Source: Ferrovaceae bacterium (lineage in GTDB: Bacteria; Pseudomonadota; Gammaproteobacteria; Burkholderiales; Ferrovaceae). From it: 64,000 bases of DNA. Location: assembly GCA_027311025.1 (NCBI GenBank), contig DAICZS010000007.1:1-64000 (forward strand). The letters are read 5' to 3'. The position numbers and the translations under genes are program-made. Positions 25,233 to 34,136 of this stretch are shown here, one piece after another (position 1 is the stretch's first letter; each line of letters starts with the position of its first letter). Below the pieces are notes generated by a model. It was not told the DNA's origin, did no database searches, and saw only the letters and a program-made list of their open reading frames with translations.

Positions 25233-25259
25233 AATTGGGGTGCACGATGCGATTTCAAG
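25233..25259 (-). promoter_or_regulatory. Sigma-32-type promoter upstream of grpE
   Basis: Minus strand: CTTGAAA-tcgcatcgtgca(12)-CCCCAATT. Confidence 0.78.
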
Positions 25260-25294
25260 GGGGGAGAAAGAAAAATAATTGCCACAAACGGGGG

Positions 25295-26401
25295 TTAGTG
25301 CGTGGCTCCTGTGGCAATGGCCCGGTTACGGACCATCTCGCCTTCCTGCAATGCCGTCTGGCTGGACCAGTGCGGGTTGGTCCAACCGCCCAGATGATCC
25401 AGGGCAATTTCGCAGAGGCCGTCCAGCCAGACGGGGTCGTCGTTAAGCGCCGGGATGTAGTGATACTCGCGGCCCCCGTTGGACAGGAAGGTGGCCTTGA
25501 CCTCCATGCCGATCTCTTCCAGCGTTTCCAGGCAGTCCGCAGGAAATCCAGGGCAGACCACATGCAGGGTTTGCAGGCCGTCCCGAGCCAGTTGCCCGAC
25601 CAGGGGGTCGGTGTAGGGTTTGATCCATTCTGCCCGACCAAACAGGGACTGGAAGGAGACGACGTACTGCTCGGGCTGCAGCCCCAGGGCCTCGCCCAGC
25701 AGGCGCCCCGTCTTGTGGCATTCGCAATGGTAGGGGTCACCCTTGTCCAGGGTATAGCGGGGCACGCCGTGGAAACTCATGACCAGCTTGTCCGGACGGC
25801 CATGTTGGGCCCAATAGGCTTCAATGCGGGTCTTGAGGGCATGAATATAGGCGGGATGGTCATGGTAGTGCCGCACTACCCGCACCCCCGGGACGTTGCG
25901 GTAGGCCCGCAACGCGTTAAACAGGGCATCCATGGAGGAGGCTGTGGTACTGGCCGCATACTGGGGATAGAGCGGCAACATCAGGATGCGGTCGCAATGC
26001 TGGGCCTTGAGTTCGGCCACGGCTGATGCGATGGAAGGTTGTCCATAGCGCATGGCGTACGTGACAGCCAGGGGAGAGGGCACCCGTTGCTGCAGGCGTT
26101 CAGCCAGTCCCCCGCACTGAAGCGCCGTATTGACCCGCAAGGGCGAGCCTTCAGGGGTCCATATGGTGGCGTACTTCTTGGCCGAGCGGGCCGGGCGGGT
26201 GTTGAGGATGATGCCGTTGAGGATCAGCCACCAAATGGGACGGGGAATTTCCACCACCCTCGAGTCGCTCAGGAATTGCTTGAGGTAGCGGCGTAGCGCA
26301 CCCTTTTCAGGAGCATCCGGTGTGCCCAGGTTGACGAGCACGATCCCGGTTTTAAGGGGGGTGCCATGCGTAAAGTCCGGTTCGGGGAGGTAATGTGCCA
26401 T
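25295..26401 (-). CDS. hemH: Ferrochelatase
   Basis: [44 protein letters not shown]. Start at 26401 preferred. Confidence 0.96.
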   Translation of the reverse strand: MAHYLPEPDFTHGTPLKTGIVLVNLGTPDAPEKGALRRYLKQFLSDSRVVEIPRPIWWLILNGIILNTRPARSAKKYATIWTPEGSPLRVNTALQCGGLAERLQQRVPSPLAVTYAMRYGQPSIASAVAELKAQHCDRILMLPLYPQYAASTTASSMDALFNALRAYRNVPGVRVVRHYHDHPAYIHALKTRIEAYWAQHGRPDKLVMSFHGVPRYTLDKGDPYHCECHKTGRLLGEALGLQPEQYVVSFQSLFGRAEWIKPYTDPLVGQLARDGLQTLHVVCPGFPADCLETLEEIGMEVKATFLSNGGREYHYIPALNDDPVWLDGLCEIALDHLGGWTNPHWSSQTALQEGEMVRNRAIATGATH

Positions 26402-26402
26402 G

Positions 26403-27431
26403 TCAATGCTGGGATAAGGCGCTGGACAGTAATCTTGCCGTGACGTCCACGATAGGGATGACGCGTTCATAGGCCATGCGGGTAGGGCCAACCACACCCA
26501 GCGTGCCAACCACCTGGCCATCCACTTCGTAAGGGGCGGTGACGATGCTGAACTCATCCAGGGGAACGATACCCGATTCGTCACCGATGAAAATCTTGAC
26601 GCCCTGGCCTTGCTGGCTCATGTCCAGCAGTTGCAGCAATCCGGTTTTTTGCTCGAAAACGTCAAACAGCCTGCGCAGTTGCGCCATGTTGCTGGAGACG
26701 TCCTGGTGGCCAATGAGGCGGGTTTCCCCAGAGAGCACGTAATCGTCCTGCCCCTGTCTCAAGGCAGCTCCACCCACCTCCAGCGCAGTTTTCATCAGAA
26801 CCTGGATGTCCTGGCTGAGGCTTTGCAGCTCGATGCGCAAGGAATCGCGAATGCCATCAAAATCGCAGCCGGCATAATGCTCGTTGAGGTACAAGGCAGC
26901 CTGGGCCAGCTGCACTGAAGAATAGGATTGATCGGTAAAGATGACGCGATTCTGCACGTCGCCCTCGAGGGTGACCAGAATCAGCAACAGGCGCTTTTCC
27001 GAAAGCCTGAGAAACTCGAGGTGCCTGAAACCGCTGGTGCGTCGTTTCGGCGTTCGGACAATGCCTGCAAAGGCTGTGAGTTCGGAGAGCATCTGGGATG
27101 CCGCCGAGACCAGATGCTGGGTGTCGGCAGGATGCAGCTGGTCCTCCAGCTGGCTCAAGGTTTCAGCCCCCAGGGGTTTGATGGTGAGCAGGCTGTCGAC
27201 GAAGAAGCGATAGCCCAGCGGGGTGGGAATCCGTCCTGCTGATGTATGCGGGCTGGCGATGAAGCCCATGTCCTCCAGGTCAGCCATCACATTGCGGATG
27301 GTGGCTGCAGACAGTTCAAGGCCGGACGTCCTGGACAGGGCCCGCGAGCCCACGGGCTGGCCTTCTTCGATATAGCGTTCCACCAAGGCTTTGAGAAGCG
27401 CACGGGCACGATCGTTTAACATGCGATTCAT
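26403..27431 (-). CDS. hrcA: Heat-inducible transcription repressor HrcA
   Basis: LNDRARALLKALVERYIEEGQPVGSRALSRTSGLELSAATIRNVMADLEDMGFI. Confidence 0.95.
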   Translation of the reverse strand: MNRMLNDRARALLKALVERYIEEGQPVGSRALSRTSGLELSAATIRNVMADLEDMGFIASPHTSAGRIPTPLGYRFFVDSLLTIKPLGAETLSQLEDQLHPADTQHLVSAASQMLSELTAFAGIVRTPKRRTSGFRHLEFLRLSEKRLLLILVTLEGDVQNRVIFTDQSYSSVQLAQAALYLNEHYAGCDFDGIRDSLRIELQSLSQDIQVLMKTALEVGGAALRQGQDDYVLSGETRLIGHQDVSSNMAQLRRLFDVFEQKTGLLQLLDMSQQGQGVKIFIGDESGIVPLDEFSIVTAPYEVDGQVVGTLGVVGPTRMAYERVIPIVDVTARLLSSALSQH

Positions 27432-27460
27432 TCTACCTGAAATGTGGTTTAATTCCCGGC

Positions 27461-28333
27461 ATGAATTCACCTTTCCAACGCATCGGTATCGTCGGCAAAT
27501 ATGATAGCCGCAATCTGGCCGAACCGCTCGAAAAGCTCATTGCTTTTCTTGAGGGACGGGGCCTGTCGGTGGTGCTGGACCATCGCTCCGCTGCTGCCGT
27601 AGGGAAAACGCACGCGCCGGTCGTGAGTCTGGACGATATCGGGGCACACGCCGACCTGGTGGTGGTGCTGGGTGGGGACGGTACGCTGCTGTATGCAGCC
27701 CGGGTGCTGTCCTGCCAGAAGGTTCCGCTGATCGGCATCAATCTTGGGCAGTTGGGCTTCCTGACGGACATCCCCGCAAACGCCATGGAAACCATGCTGG
27801 GCCAGGTGCTGGATGGCGAGTACCAGGAAGAAACGAGAACCCTGCTCAAGACCAAGATTGTCCGGCAAGGCAACATCGTCAGCCGGACCGTGGCGCTCAA
27901 TGACGTGGTGCTGACCAAGGGTGCCCGCGGCAGCATGATCGACCTTGAAGTGTATGTGGACGGGCGTTTCGTTTACAGTTTGCGCGCAGATGGCCTGATC
28001 GTGGCTACCCCGACGGGGTCTACCGCCTATGCGCTATCGAGTGGCGGCCCCATCCTGCACCCTGATCTCGCGGCTATCGTGCTGGTGCCCATCTGTCCCC
28101 ATACGTTGAGCAATCGTCCCATCGCCCTCAGTGATCACTGTACGGTGGAAGTCATCCTGCAGAAGGGGGCCGGGGCATTTGCCAACTTCGACGTTCAGGA
28201 TCATTACGAACTTCAGGTTGACGACCGCTTGGTGATCAGCCCCAATGATGCCGGCGTTCGTCTCCTTCACCCCATCGGGCACAGTTACTTCGCCATGTTG
28301 CGCGAAAAACTGCGTTGGGGAACCAAGCTCTAG
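27461..28333 (+). CDS. nadK: NAD kinase
   Basis: VVVLGGDGTLLYAAR; ATPTGSTAYALSSGGPILHP. Confidence 0.96.
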   Translation: MNSPFQRIGIVGKYDSRNLAEPLEKLIAFLEGRGLSVVLDHRSAAAVGKTHAPVVSLDDIGAHADLVVVLGGDGTLLYAARVLSCQKVPLIGINLGQLGFLTDIPANAMETMLGQVLDGEYQEETRTLLKTKIVRQGNIVSRTVALNDVVLTKGARGSMIDLEVYVDGRFVYSLRADGLIVATPTGSTAYALSSGGPILHPDLAAIVLVPICPHTLSNRPIALSDHCTVEVILQKGAGAFANFDVQDHYELQVDDRLVISPNDAGVRLLHPIGHSYFAMLREKLRWGTKL

Positions 28334-28343
28334 GGCAAACCAC

Positions 28344-29996
28344 ATGCTGCGTGCCCTGAGTATCCGTAATTTTGTCATCGTCGAGCATCTGGACCTGGAG
28401 TTCGATGCAGGCTTTACCGTGCTGACCGGCGAAACCGGCGCTGGAAAATCCATTCTGATCGAAGCGTTGTCCCTTGCCCTGGGTGCACGAGCCGAACCAG
28501 GAATTGTACGCGCTGGTGCCGAGCGGGCTGAAGTGGTTGCTGAATTCCTGGTGCCCCAGGAGGGCCCCGCTGGTCAATGGTTGCTGGAAAACGAACTCTG
28601 GTCCGATGACGTCTGTGTATTGCGTCGTATCCTGGACAAGTCCGGAAAGTCTCGTGCATTTATCAATGGTTCCAGTGTGCCGGTGCAACAACTCAAAACC
28701 CTGTCGGAATGGCTGCTCGACATTCACGGGCAGCATGCCCACCAATCCCTGCAAAAGGCATCCACCCAACGTGCGCTGCTCGATGCCTTTGCCGGTACGA
28801 CGGCGTTGGCGCAATCAGTGCGGTCGGCCTACAACCAATGGCAATCAGCCAGGGATCAATGGGAAGAATGGAGCAGCCAGTCCGAGGCGCTGCTGGAAGA
28901 AAAGGCACGCCTGCAGGACGAGGTGCGTGAACTTCGTGCGCTGGACCTGACACCAGAAACCTGGCAGGCCCTGCAGACAGATCAAACCCGCCTTGCCCAC
29001 TCGGCCAGCTTGCAGGAGGGGGCCCGATTTGCACTGGAGACATTGTCTGAAGCCGAGGATGCCGTTCGCGGCAAGCTCGATGCAGTCGGGGCCCTGCTGT
29101 CCGGGCTCGTGACCTTTGATCCGGTACTGCAATCCAGTGTGGAACTGATCGAATCTGCAGGAATCCAGCTGGATGAAGCCGTCCACGAATTGCGTCGTTA
29201 TGCCATGGGCATCGAAGTGGATGATGCGGGATTGCAGCAGCTGGAATCCCGCATGGAAACCATCCTGGCCGTGGCGCGTCGTCACCGGCTCAAGCCCGAG
29301 CAACTGCCCGAGCGCCTGGTGCAATCCGCAGCGCGTCTGGAGGCGTTGCAATCCAAAAATTCGGGCGAGGCGTTGGAACAGGCCATGCACGCTGCGCGCG
29401 AGGTGTTTTATAACCAGGCCCAGCTGTTGTCACAGCAGCGCGCCCAGGCTGCAAAACAACTCAGTCAGACGATTACGGCCACCATGGCCGATCTGGCCAT
29501 GGGGAATGGCGTATTTGAAATTGCCCTGGCTCCTCTGGAACGAGCCAACGCATCAGGTTTGGATGAAGTGGAGTTTCGGGTGGCGGCGCATGTTTCCCAG
29601 ACGCCAGAATCCCTTGCCCGCGTGGCCTCCGGGGGTGAGCTTTCTCGCATCAGCCTGGCCATCCAGACCGCCCTCTCCACGGTCTCAGCCGTGCCCACGC
29701 TGATTTTCGACGAGGTGGATACCGGCATTGGTGGGCGCGTGGCCGAAATCGTCGGGCGACTGCTGGAAGACCTGGGCCAACGGCATCAGGTGCTTTGCGT
29801 CACGCACCTGCCGCAAGTGGCCGCCAGAGGCCAGCAGCATCTCTCCGTTACCAAGACAGAACATGCGGCCGGCGTCAACAGCACCATTGCGCGTCTGGAT
29901 GACGAGGCGCGCGTTGAAGAACTGGCGCGCATGCTGGGTGGTGTCACCATCACGCCGACGACGCGTCGGCATGCGGCCGAAATGCTGAATCACTGA
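28344..29996 (+). CDS. recN: DNA repair protein RecN
   Basis: MLRALSIRNFVIVEHLDLEFDAGFTVLTGETGAGKSILIEAL; ASGGELSRISLAIQ; FDEVDTGIGGRVAE. Confidence 0.96.
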   Translation: MLRALSIRNFVIVEHLDLEFDAGFTVLTGETGAGKSILIEALSLALGARAEPGIVRAGAERAEVVAEFLVPQEGPAGQWLLENELWSDDVCVLRRILDKSGKSRAFINGSSVPVQQLKTLSEWLLDIHGQHAHQSLQKASTQRALLDAFAGTTALAQSVRSAYNQWQSARDQWEEWSSQSEALLEEKARLQDEVRELRALDLTPETWQALQTDQTRLAHSASLQEGARFALETLSEAEDAVRGKLDAVGALLSGLVTFDPVLQSSVELIESAGIQLDEAVHELRRYAMGIEVDDAGLQQLESRMETILAVARRHRLKPEQLPERLVQSAARLEALQSKNSGEALEQAMHAAREVFYNQAQLLSQQRAQAAKQLSQTITATMADLAMGNGVFEIALAPLERANASGLDEVEFRVAAHVSQTPESLARVASGGELSRISLAIQTALSTVSAVPTLIFDEVDTGIGGRVAEIVGRLLEDLGQRHQVLCVTHLPQVAARGQQHLSVTKTEHAAGVNSTIARLDDEARVEELARMLGGVTITPTTRRHAAEMLNH

Positions 29997-31863
29997 AACG
30001 CTCCGGGGCAATGGCCCGGATCAGATCCCTTTCCAGCGGTAGTGGCATCCCTGCCAGCTCAGCAGCAATGAGCTCCGCCGCCATGCTGCTCCAGATCAGG
30101 CCGCGCGATCCCATGCCCATGGTGGCGTACAAGCCTTCCTGCAAACCCAGTGCGCCCACGAGCGGCATTCGGTCGCGACACACGCTGCGAAACCCGACAC
30201 GATCCACGGTGGTGAGGGGGTCGGATGCAACGCCTGGGCTGAGTCGGTGAAGTCGTTCCAGGTTTTCCAGGGTGCTGGCCAGGCGGGGGGCGGATTCCAG
30301 ATCACCATCATAGGTGGCGCCGACGCACAGACCTCCTGCCAGTCCTGGAATGACATAGCCATCCTGACAGAGCACCGGTGTTTGGGGTGGAAAGGGATCG
30401 TTTGCAACCTGGGTAATCTGTCCGCGAAACAGCGTGATGGGGAGTTCGGCTGTTTGCGGCAGTGACTGGGCATGGGCCCCCAGGGCCAGAATCAGGATGG
30501 GTGCTTGTGCCAGGACCTGTCCGCGCGCATCAAAAATCCGCCAGTTCCCAGCCTTTTCGATGCGGCTTACGTCGGTATTCCAGTGACTTCGAATCTGCGC
30601 GGCGCCTGCCCGGAGAGCCGCTGCGCACAGGCTGCCCGGGTCCAGCCAGCCACCCTGCTGGAAAAGCCATCCGCCCCATTGCCCGGCAATACCGCACAAG
30701 GCCAGTACTTCTTGGGATTCCAGAAAACGCACATAGTCATGGGGGTAGCCGTAATGCGCGAGGGTGTCGCGCTGCACTGCGGACTGCTCCTCATCCTGGG
30801 CCAGGACCAGGACTCCGCTGAGCTTGTGGCGGATGGGGCCAGACCTGGCTTGTAAGCGATGCAGGGTGTGCAGGGTCTGAAAAAAAGCAGCACGCGAGAG
30901 CCGTGCAGCCAGATTGTCGTCGCGTGAGAGCACCGGGCGCAGGATTCCGGCAGGATTGCCCGAAGCTTCCCTGGCAGGCCCGTCGTGACGGTCGAACAGG
31001 TCGACTTGCCACCCCTGTTGCGCCAGGCGTTCTGCCATCAGGCATCCGGCAATGCCGGCGCCGACGATCATGGCATGCCGCTGCGTGATGGGATGGAGAT
31101 GGTTGCGTGCCAAGACTGGATTGCGCGCAGTCGAGACCATGCGACTGAAAGCCGCCTCGGGAATCTTGTCGAATCGTGCTTCCAGGCGTTCCCGCTTGCG
31201 CCCGAAACCGGGGAGGCGCCGTACCGTAAATCCATGGGCCTCGAGGCGCCGACGCACGGCACCGGCCACGCACCAGGTGGCCAAAGTGCCCTGGTAAGCC
31301 ATCTGGCGAGCCACGTGACGGATCACCCAGTCATCCCACATCTGGGGGTTCTTGTCCGGTGAAAAACCATCGAGGAACAGGGCGTCTGCAGCCATGGCCA
31401 GCTGCGGCAAGGTTTCCTGGATGTCTCCCAGGATCAGCGTGAGTGTGACGCGGCCCTCATCAAACCTGAGCTGATGAAAACCAGGCACCAGTGGGGGCCA
31501 GGCGGCAAGCAGGGCCCCGGACAGGGCGGCGAGGGTTGCAAAGGGGGCGAGGGCCAGTGCCAGGTCGTTGCGATTCAAGGGGAATTTTTCAAGCGAGACG
31601 AAGTGCAGTCGGGCCTCAGGGTTGGGCACCGTGTGGCGCCATGCGCTCCAGGTCACCAGAAAATTCAGTCCAATGCCGAACCCGGTTTCCAGAATCTGGA
31701 AATCGGGGCGATTCAGCCAGCGTTCCGGCAATGCATTGCCGCTGAGAAAAACGCTCGTGCACTGGGCAATGCCACCGTCCGCTGAGTGGTACACATCATC
31801 GAAGGCCGGGGCGCGCAGAACGCCGTCCTCGAAGCGGATTTCTGCAGGGGTCATGGTCGTCAT
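29950..31863 (-). CDS. mnmC: Bifunctional tRNA 5-methylaminomethyl-2-thiouridine biosynthesis protein
   Basis: N-terminal methyltransferase (LDGFSPDKNPQMWD) and C-terminal FAD oxidoreductase (MIVGAGIAGCLMAERLAQQG). Start MTTMTPAEIRFEDG at 31863 preferred. Confidence 0.93.
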   Translation of the reverse strand: MTTMTPAEIRFEDGVLRAPAFDDVYHSADGGIAQCTSVFLSGNALPERWLNRPDFQILETGFGIGLNFLVTWSAWRHTVPNPEARLHFVSLEKFPLNRNDLALALAPFATLAALSGALLAAWPPLVPGFHQLRFDEGRVTLTLILGDIQETLPQLAMAADALFLDGFSPDKNPQMWDDWVIRHVARQMAYQGTLATWCVAGAVRRRLEAHGFTVRRLPGFGRKRERLEARFDKIPEAAFSRMVSTARNPVLARNHLHPITQRHAMIVGAGIAGCLMAERLAQQGWQVDLFDRHDGPAREASGNPAGILRPVLSRDDNLAARLSRAAFFQTLHTLHRLQARSGPIRHKLSGVLVLAQDEEQSAVQRDTLAHYGYPHDYVRFLESQEVLALCGIAGQWGGWLFQQGGWLDPGSLCAAALRAGAAQIRSHWNTDVSRIEKAGNWRIFDARGQVLAQAPILILALGAHAQSLPQTAELPITLFRGQITQVANDPFPPQTPVLCQDGYVIPGLAGGLCVGATYDGDLESAPRLASTLENLERLHRLSPGVASDPLTTVDRVGFRSVCRDRMPLVGALGLQEGLYATMGMGSRGLIWSSMAAELIAAELAGMPLPLERDLIRAIAPERFSDSAFRPHADASSA

Positions 31864-31925
31864 CCACGCATTGTACTGTCCGACAAGTTGCGCGGCATTC
31901 ATTTGTTTGATCGCTCGCAAGGCCT

Positions 31926-31954
31926 TTGCCGTCATTACAGTGGGCGGGCATAAA
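31926..31954 (+). promoter_or_regulatory. Possible sigma-70-type promoter for the 31987/32109 unit
   Basis: TTGCCG-N17-CATAAA (4/6 and 4/6 matches), ~33 nt upstream of the small ORF. Confidence 0.3.
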
Positions 31955-31986
31955 GGATTTTTTTCCTTGAACTCTTACGGGGTGCC

Positions 31987-32112
31987 ATGGTGGGTCTTGT
32001 TGCGCAAGCCTCCCATGATCAACAGGCAATACCCAATCGCCGGACGGCATGCTTCTCGCCGTCAGGCGGGTCATCGCAAGCCTCCGGTATTTTTTTGGAG
32101 GATGAGCGATGA
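31987..32112 (+). CDS. Putative small ORF (41 aa), ATGA-coupled to the ORF at 32109
   Basis: ATG...TGA, MVGLVAQASHDQQAIPNRRTACFSPSGGSSQASGIFLEDER; below the ORF-track length cutoff; stop overlaps the downstream start as ATGA. Confidence 0.3.
   Translation: MVGLVAQASHDQQAIPNRRTACFSPSGGSSQASGIFLEDER
32038..32068 (+). repeat. Imperfect inverted repeat / hairpin in the leader of ORF 32109
   Basis: cgcc-gg-acggc-atgcttctc-gccgt-ca-ggcg (9 paired bp with one 2-nt internal mismatch). Confidence 0.6.
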
Positions 32113-33152
32113 TTGCATTCGATCTGTTTCAAGGGTTGTTTCGAAGTGTGGTTTATCTGGGGGTGGTGTTACGCCACCATTGGGGTCGTAAGGTGACGCC
32201 AGAACGATGGACGGAGCAAATGGCGGCTGCTGAAGCCATTCACGCACCGTTGGCGCTTCCGGCGCCGGCGCCGGCAGAGTCCGAATCATCATTGGCAGCA
32301 CCGGAGTTATCGGCACCTCAGCACCTTGTCCCTGTGCCTGATGCCGATTATCTGGTGAGTCAAGTGCTGGTGAGATACGGTGAGGGTTTTAACGTGGTTT
32401 GTCATTTCTATCGGCGTGATTCGCGCGTGGTCCGTGCACTCTGGCTGGATTACAAAAGCCTTCAGCGTAAACATGGGGCTTATGTTGTTCGGCGCCTGCG
32501 CACTCGTGCAGGCCAACAGGTTGCGAGAGCCAGGGGTTCAGCTCGTGCGCAAGGCGTAACGCCAAGGCGTTGGGGCCGTATCGCATTACCTGACGAATTT
32601 CTGGAATTTGAATCGCTCCAGGATCTGCGGGTGATACGACTCATGGAGAAAACTCTGGCAGACGCGGGGGCGCTGATCGAAGAGGAAATTCCCGAAAACC
32701 TGCTCAACAAGCGGCCGTGGCGTCTTCTCCCTCCCTGTGCCGCACCAGAGCACGAGTTGACGGATTTGCAGAAGCGACGCAAGACCATCGAACGCTCCAT
32801 GGAGGAAATCCGGGCGGAAGATGCGGCCCGTAAGGTGCCGCTAGCCAGCCAGGACAAGCTGTATCCCAACATGATCAAGCCGCCAGTAGTCAGTTCACAT
32901 AGCGGTGTGCTACGCAAAACCGGTTATGTGGAGCGTACGGATCCGTCAGGCCGCAAGTACCGTACTTTTTTCGCGGAAGTGGAGGATGAGGTGCGGACTA
33001 TTCGGCATATCGGCGTGGATTTGCAACGCGCCCTGTTGCGTGAACAGATCAACATCGGAGATCGGGTGGAAGTGTTCAATATCGGACTGGTCCCGGTAGG
33101 TTCGGGCAAGTACAAAAAGAAGATATGGAGTGCCCGAAAATTGCCGGTGTAA
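32109..33152 (+). CDS. Hypothetical protein with C-terminal module resembling one found in conjugative-plasmid proteins
   Basis: 347 aa; SD ggagg 7 nt upstream of ATG; C-terminus YRTFFAEVEDEVRTIRHIGVDLQRALLREQINIGDRVEVFNIGLVPVGSGKYKKKIWSARKL. Confidence 0.75.
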   Translation: MIAFDLFQGLFRSVVYLGVVLRHHWGRKVTPERWTEQMAAAEAIHAPLALPAPAPAESESSLAAPELSAPQHLVPVPDADYLVSQVLVRYGEGFNVVCHFYRRDSRVVRALWLDYKSLQRKHGAYVVRRLRTRAGQQVARARGSARAQGVTPRRWGRIALPDEFLEFESLQDLRVIRLMEKTLADAGALIEEEIPENLLNKRPWRLLPPCAAPEHELTDLQKRRKTIERSMEEIRAEDAARKVPLASQDKLYPNMIKPPVVSSHSGVLRKTGYVERTDPSGRKYRTFFAEVEDEVRTIRHIGVDLQRALLREQINIGDRVEVFNIGLVPVGSGKYKKKIWSARKLPV

Positions 33153-33159
33153 TTGAACC

Positions 33160-33188
33160 ACGGGGGTGTCAACCCCCGTTTTTTTTTT
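33160..33188 (+). terminator. Intrinsic terminator after ORF 32109
   Basis: acgggggt-gtca-acccccgt followed by a run of T (8-bp stem). Confidence 0.92.
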
Positions 33189-33233
33189 GCTGATTGTGTT
33201 AACCTCGACGGTATTCAGCCGCAGATCAAGACC

Positions 33234-34136
33234 ATGAACTTCTTTTCCATTCTGATTGCACTGCTACTGGAACAGTATCGTACTGTTTCCGCTCAAGCCA
33301 AAGTCTTTGCTCTCTATGATCGTTATGCCAGCAGCCTGGATGACCTGCTCAATTCAGGCGAACGGCACCATGGCATAGCCGCCTGGATTCTTGCGGTCGT
33401 ACCCGTCCTGCTGGTTTTTGGCACGCTCAACGTCGTCGCGGGCTGGATGGGTGTGGGCCTGGGATGGGCCATTGATGTGCTGGTGCTGACCCTGGTGCTG
33501 GACTTCAGGGTGGTGCTGAATCGCCTGTCTACGTTACAAGGCGAGTTGCGCCATATGGAGCGCGAACAGGTCGCAGAGCGCCTGGGTTTTCCGGGCCCAA
33601 GCGCTCCGGCGCTTGCCGAAATGGTGGCTCGTGGCATCGAGCTTGCGCTCATCGACATCCATACCCACCTGCTGGCCGTATTGTTCTGGTATTGCGTGTT
33701 GCCCGGACCGACCGGAGCGTTGTTGTACTTGATGGCGATGCGTCTTAACCGCCTTTGGGGCTCGGACACGCAAACCGATTTCGGACATTTCTCCCGCACG
33801 GCATTTTACTGGCTGGACTGGATACCCCTAAGGCTCACTGCACTGGCCTTTGCCATCGTGGGTAATTTCGAGGATTCGCTGTTCTGCTGGCGCACCCAGG
33901 CTTCAGGCCATCGCGTCAGTCTACGCATTATCCTGGCCAGTGCTGCCGGGGCCCTCGGGATTCGTCTTGGCGACTCATCCACGCCCAATCGTGTTTACGG
34001 AGGGCTGGACCTGGGCGTGGGCGAAGCACCTGACATTGACCACCTGAGAAGTGCCGAAGGCATGATCTGGCGCACCCTGGTGTTGTGGCTATTGATTATT
34101 GCACTGATGACGATTGCCGCCATGGTGGGGGGTTAA
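33234..34136 (+). CDS. CobD/CbiB (AmpE-like) family integral membrane protein
   Basis: MNFFSILIALLLEQYRTV; RLTALAFAIVGNFEDSLFCWR; GDSSTPNRVYGGLDLGVGEAPDIDHLRSAEGMIWRTLVLW. Confidence 0.8.
   Translation: MNFFSILIALLLEQYRTVSAQAKVFALYDRYASSLDDLLNSGERHHGIAAWILAVVPVLLVFGTLNVVAGWMGVGLGWAIDVLVLTLVLDFRVVLNRLSTLQGELRHMEREQVAERLGFPGPSAPALAEMVARGIELALIDIHTHLLAVLFWYCVLPGPTGALLYLMAMRLNRLWGSDTQTDFGHFSRTAFYWLDWIPLRLTALAFAIVGNFEDSLFCWRTQASGHRVSLRIILASAAGALGIRLGDSSTPNRVYGGLDLGVGEAPDIDHLRSAEGMIWRTLVLWLLIIALMTIAAMVGG

Noticed and set aside
31568-32191. 207-aa plus-strand ORF crossing the mnmC start and the leader of ORF 32109
   Set aside because: Mostly antisense to mnmC coding sequence and overlaps the better-supported 32109 ORF in another frame; composition is shadow-like.
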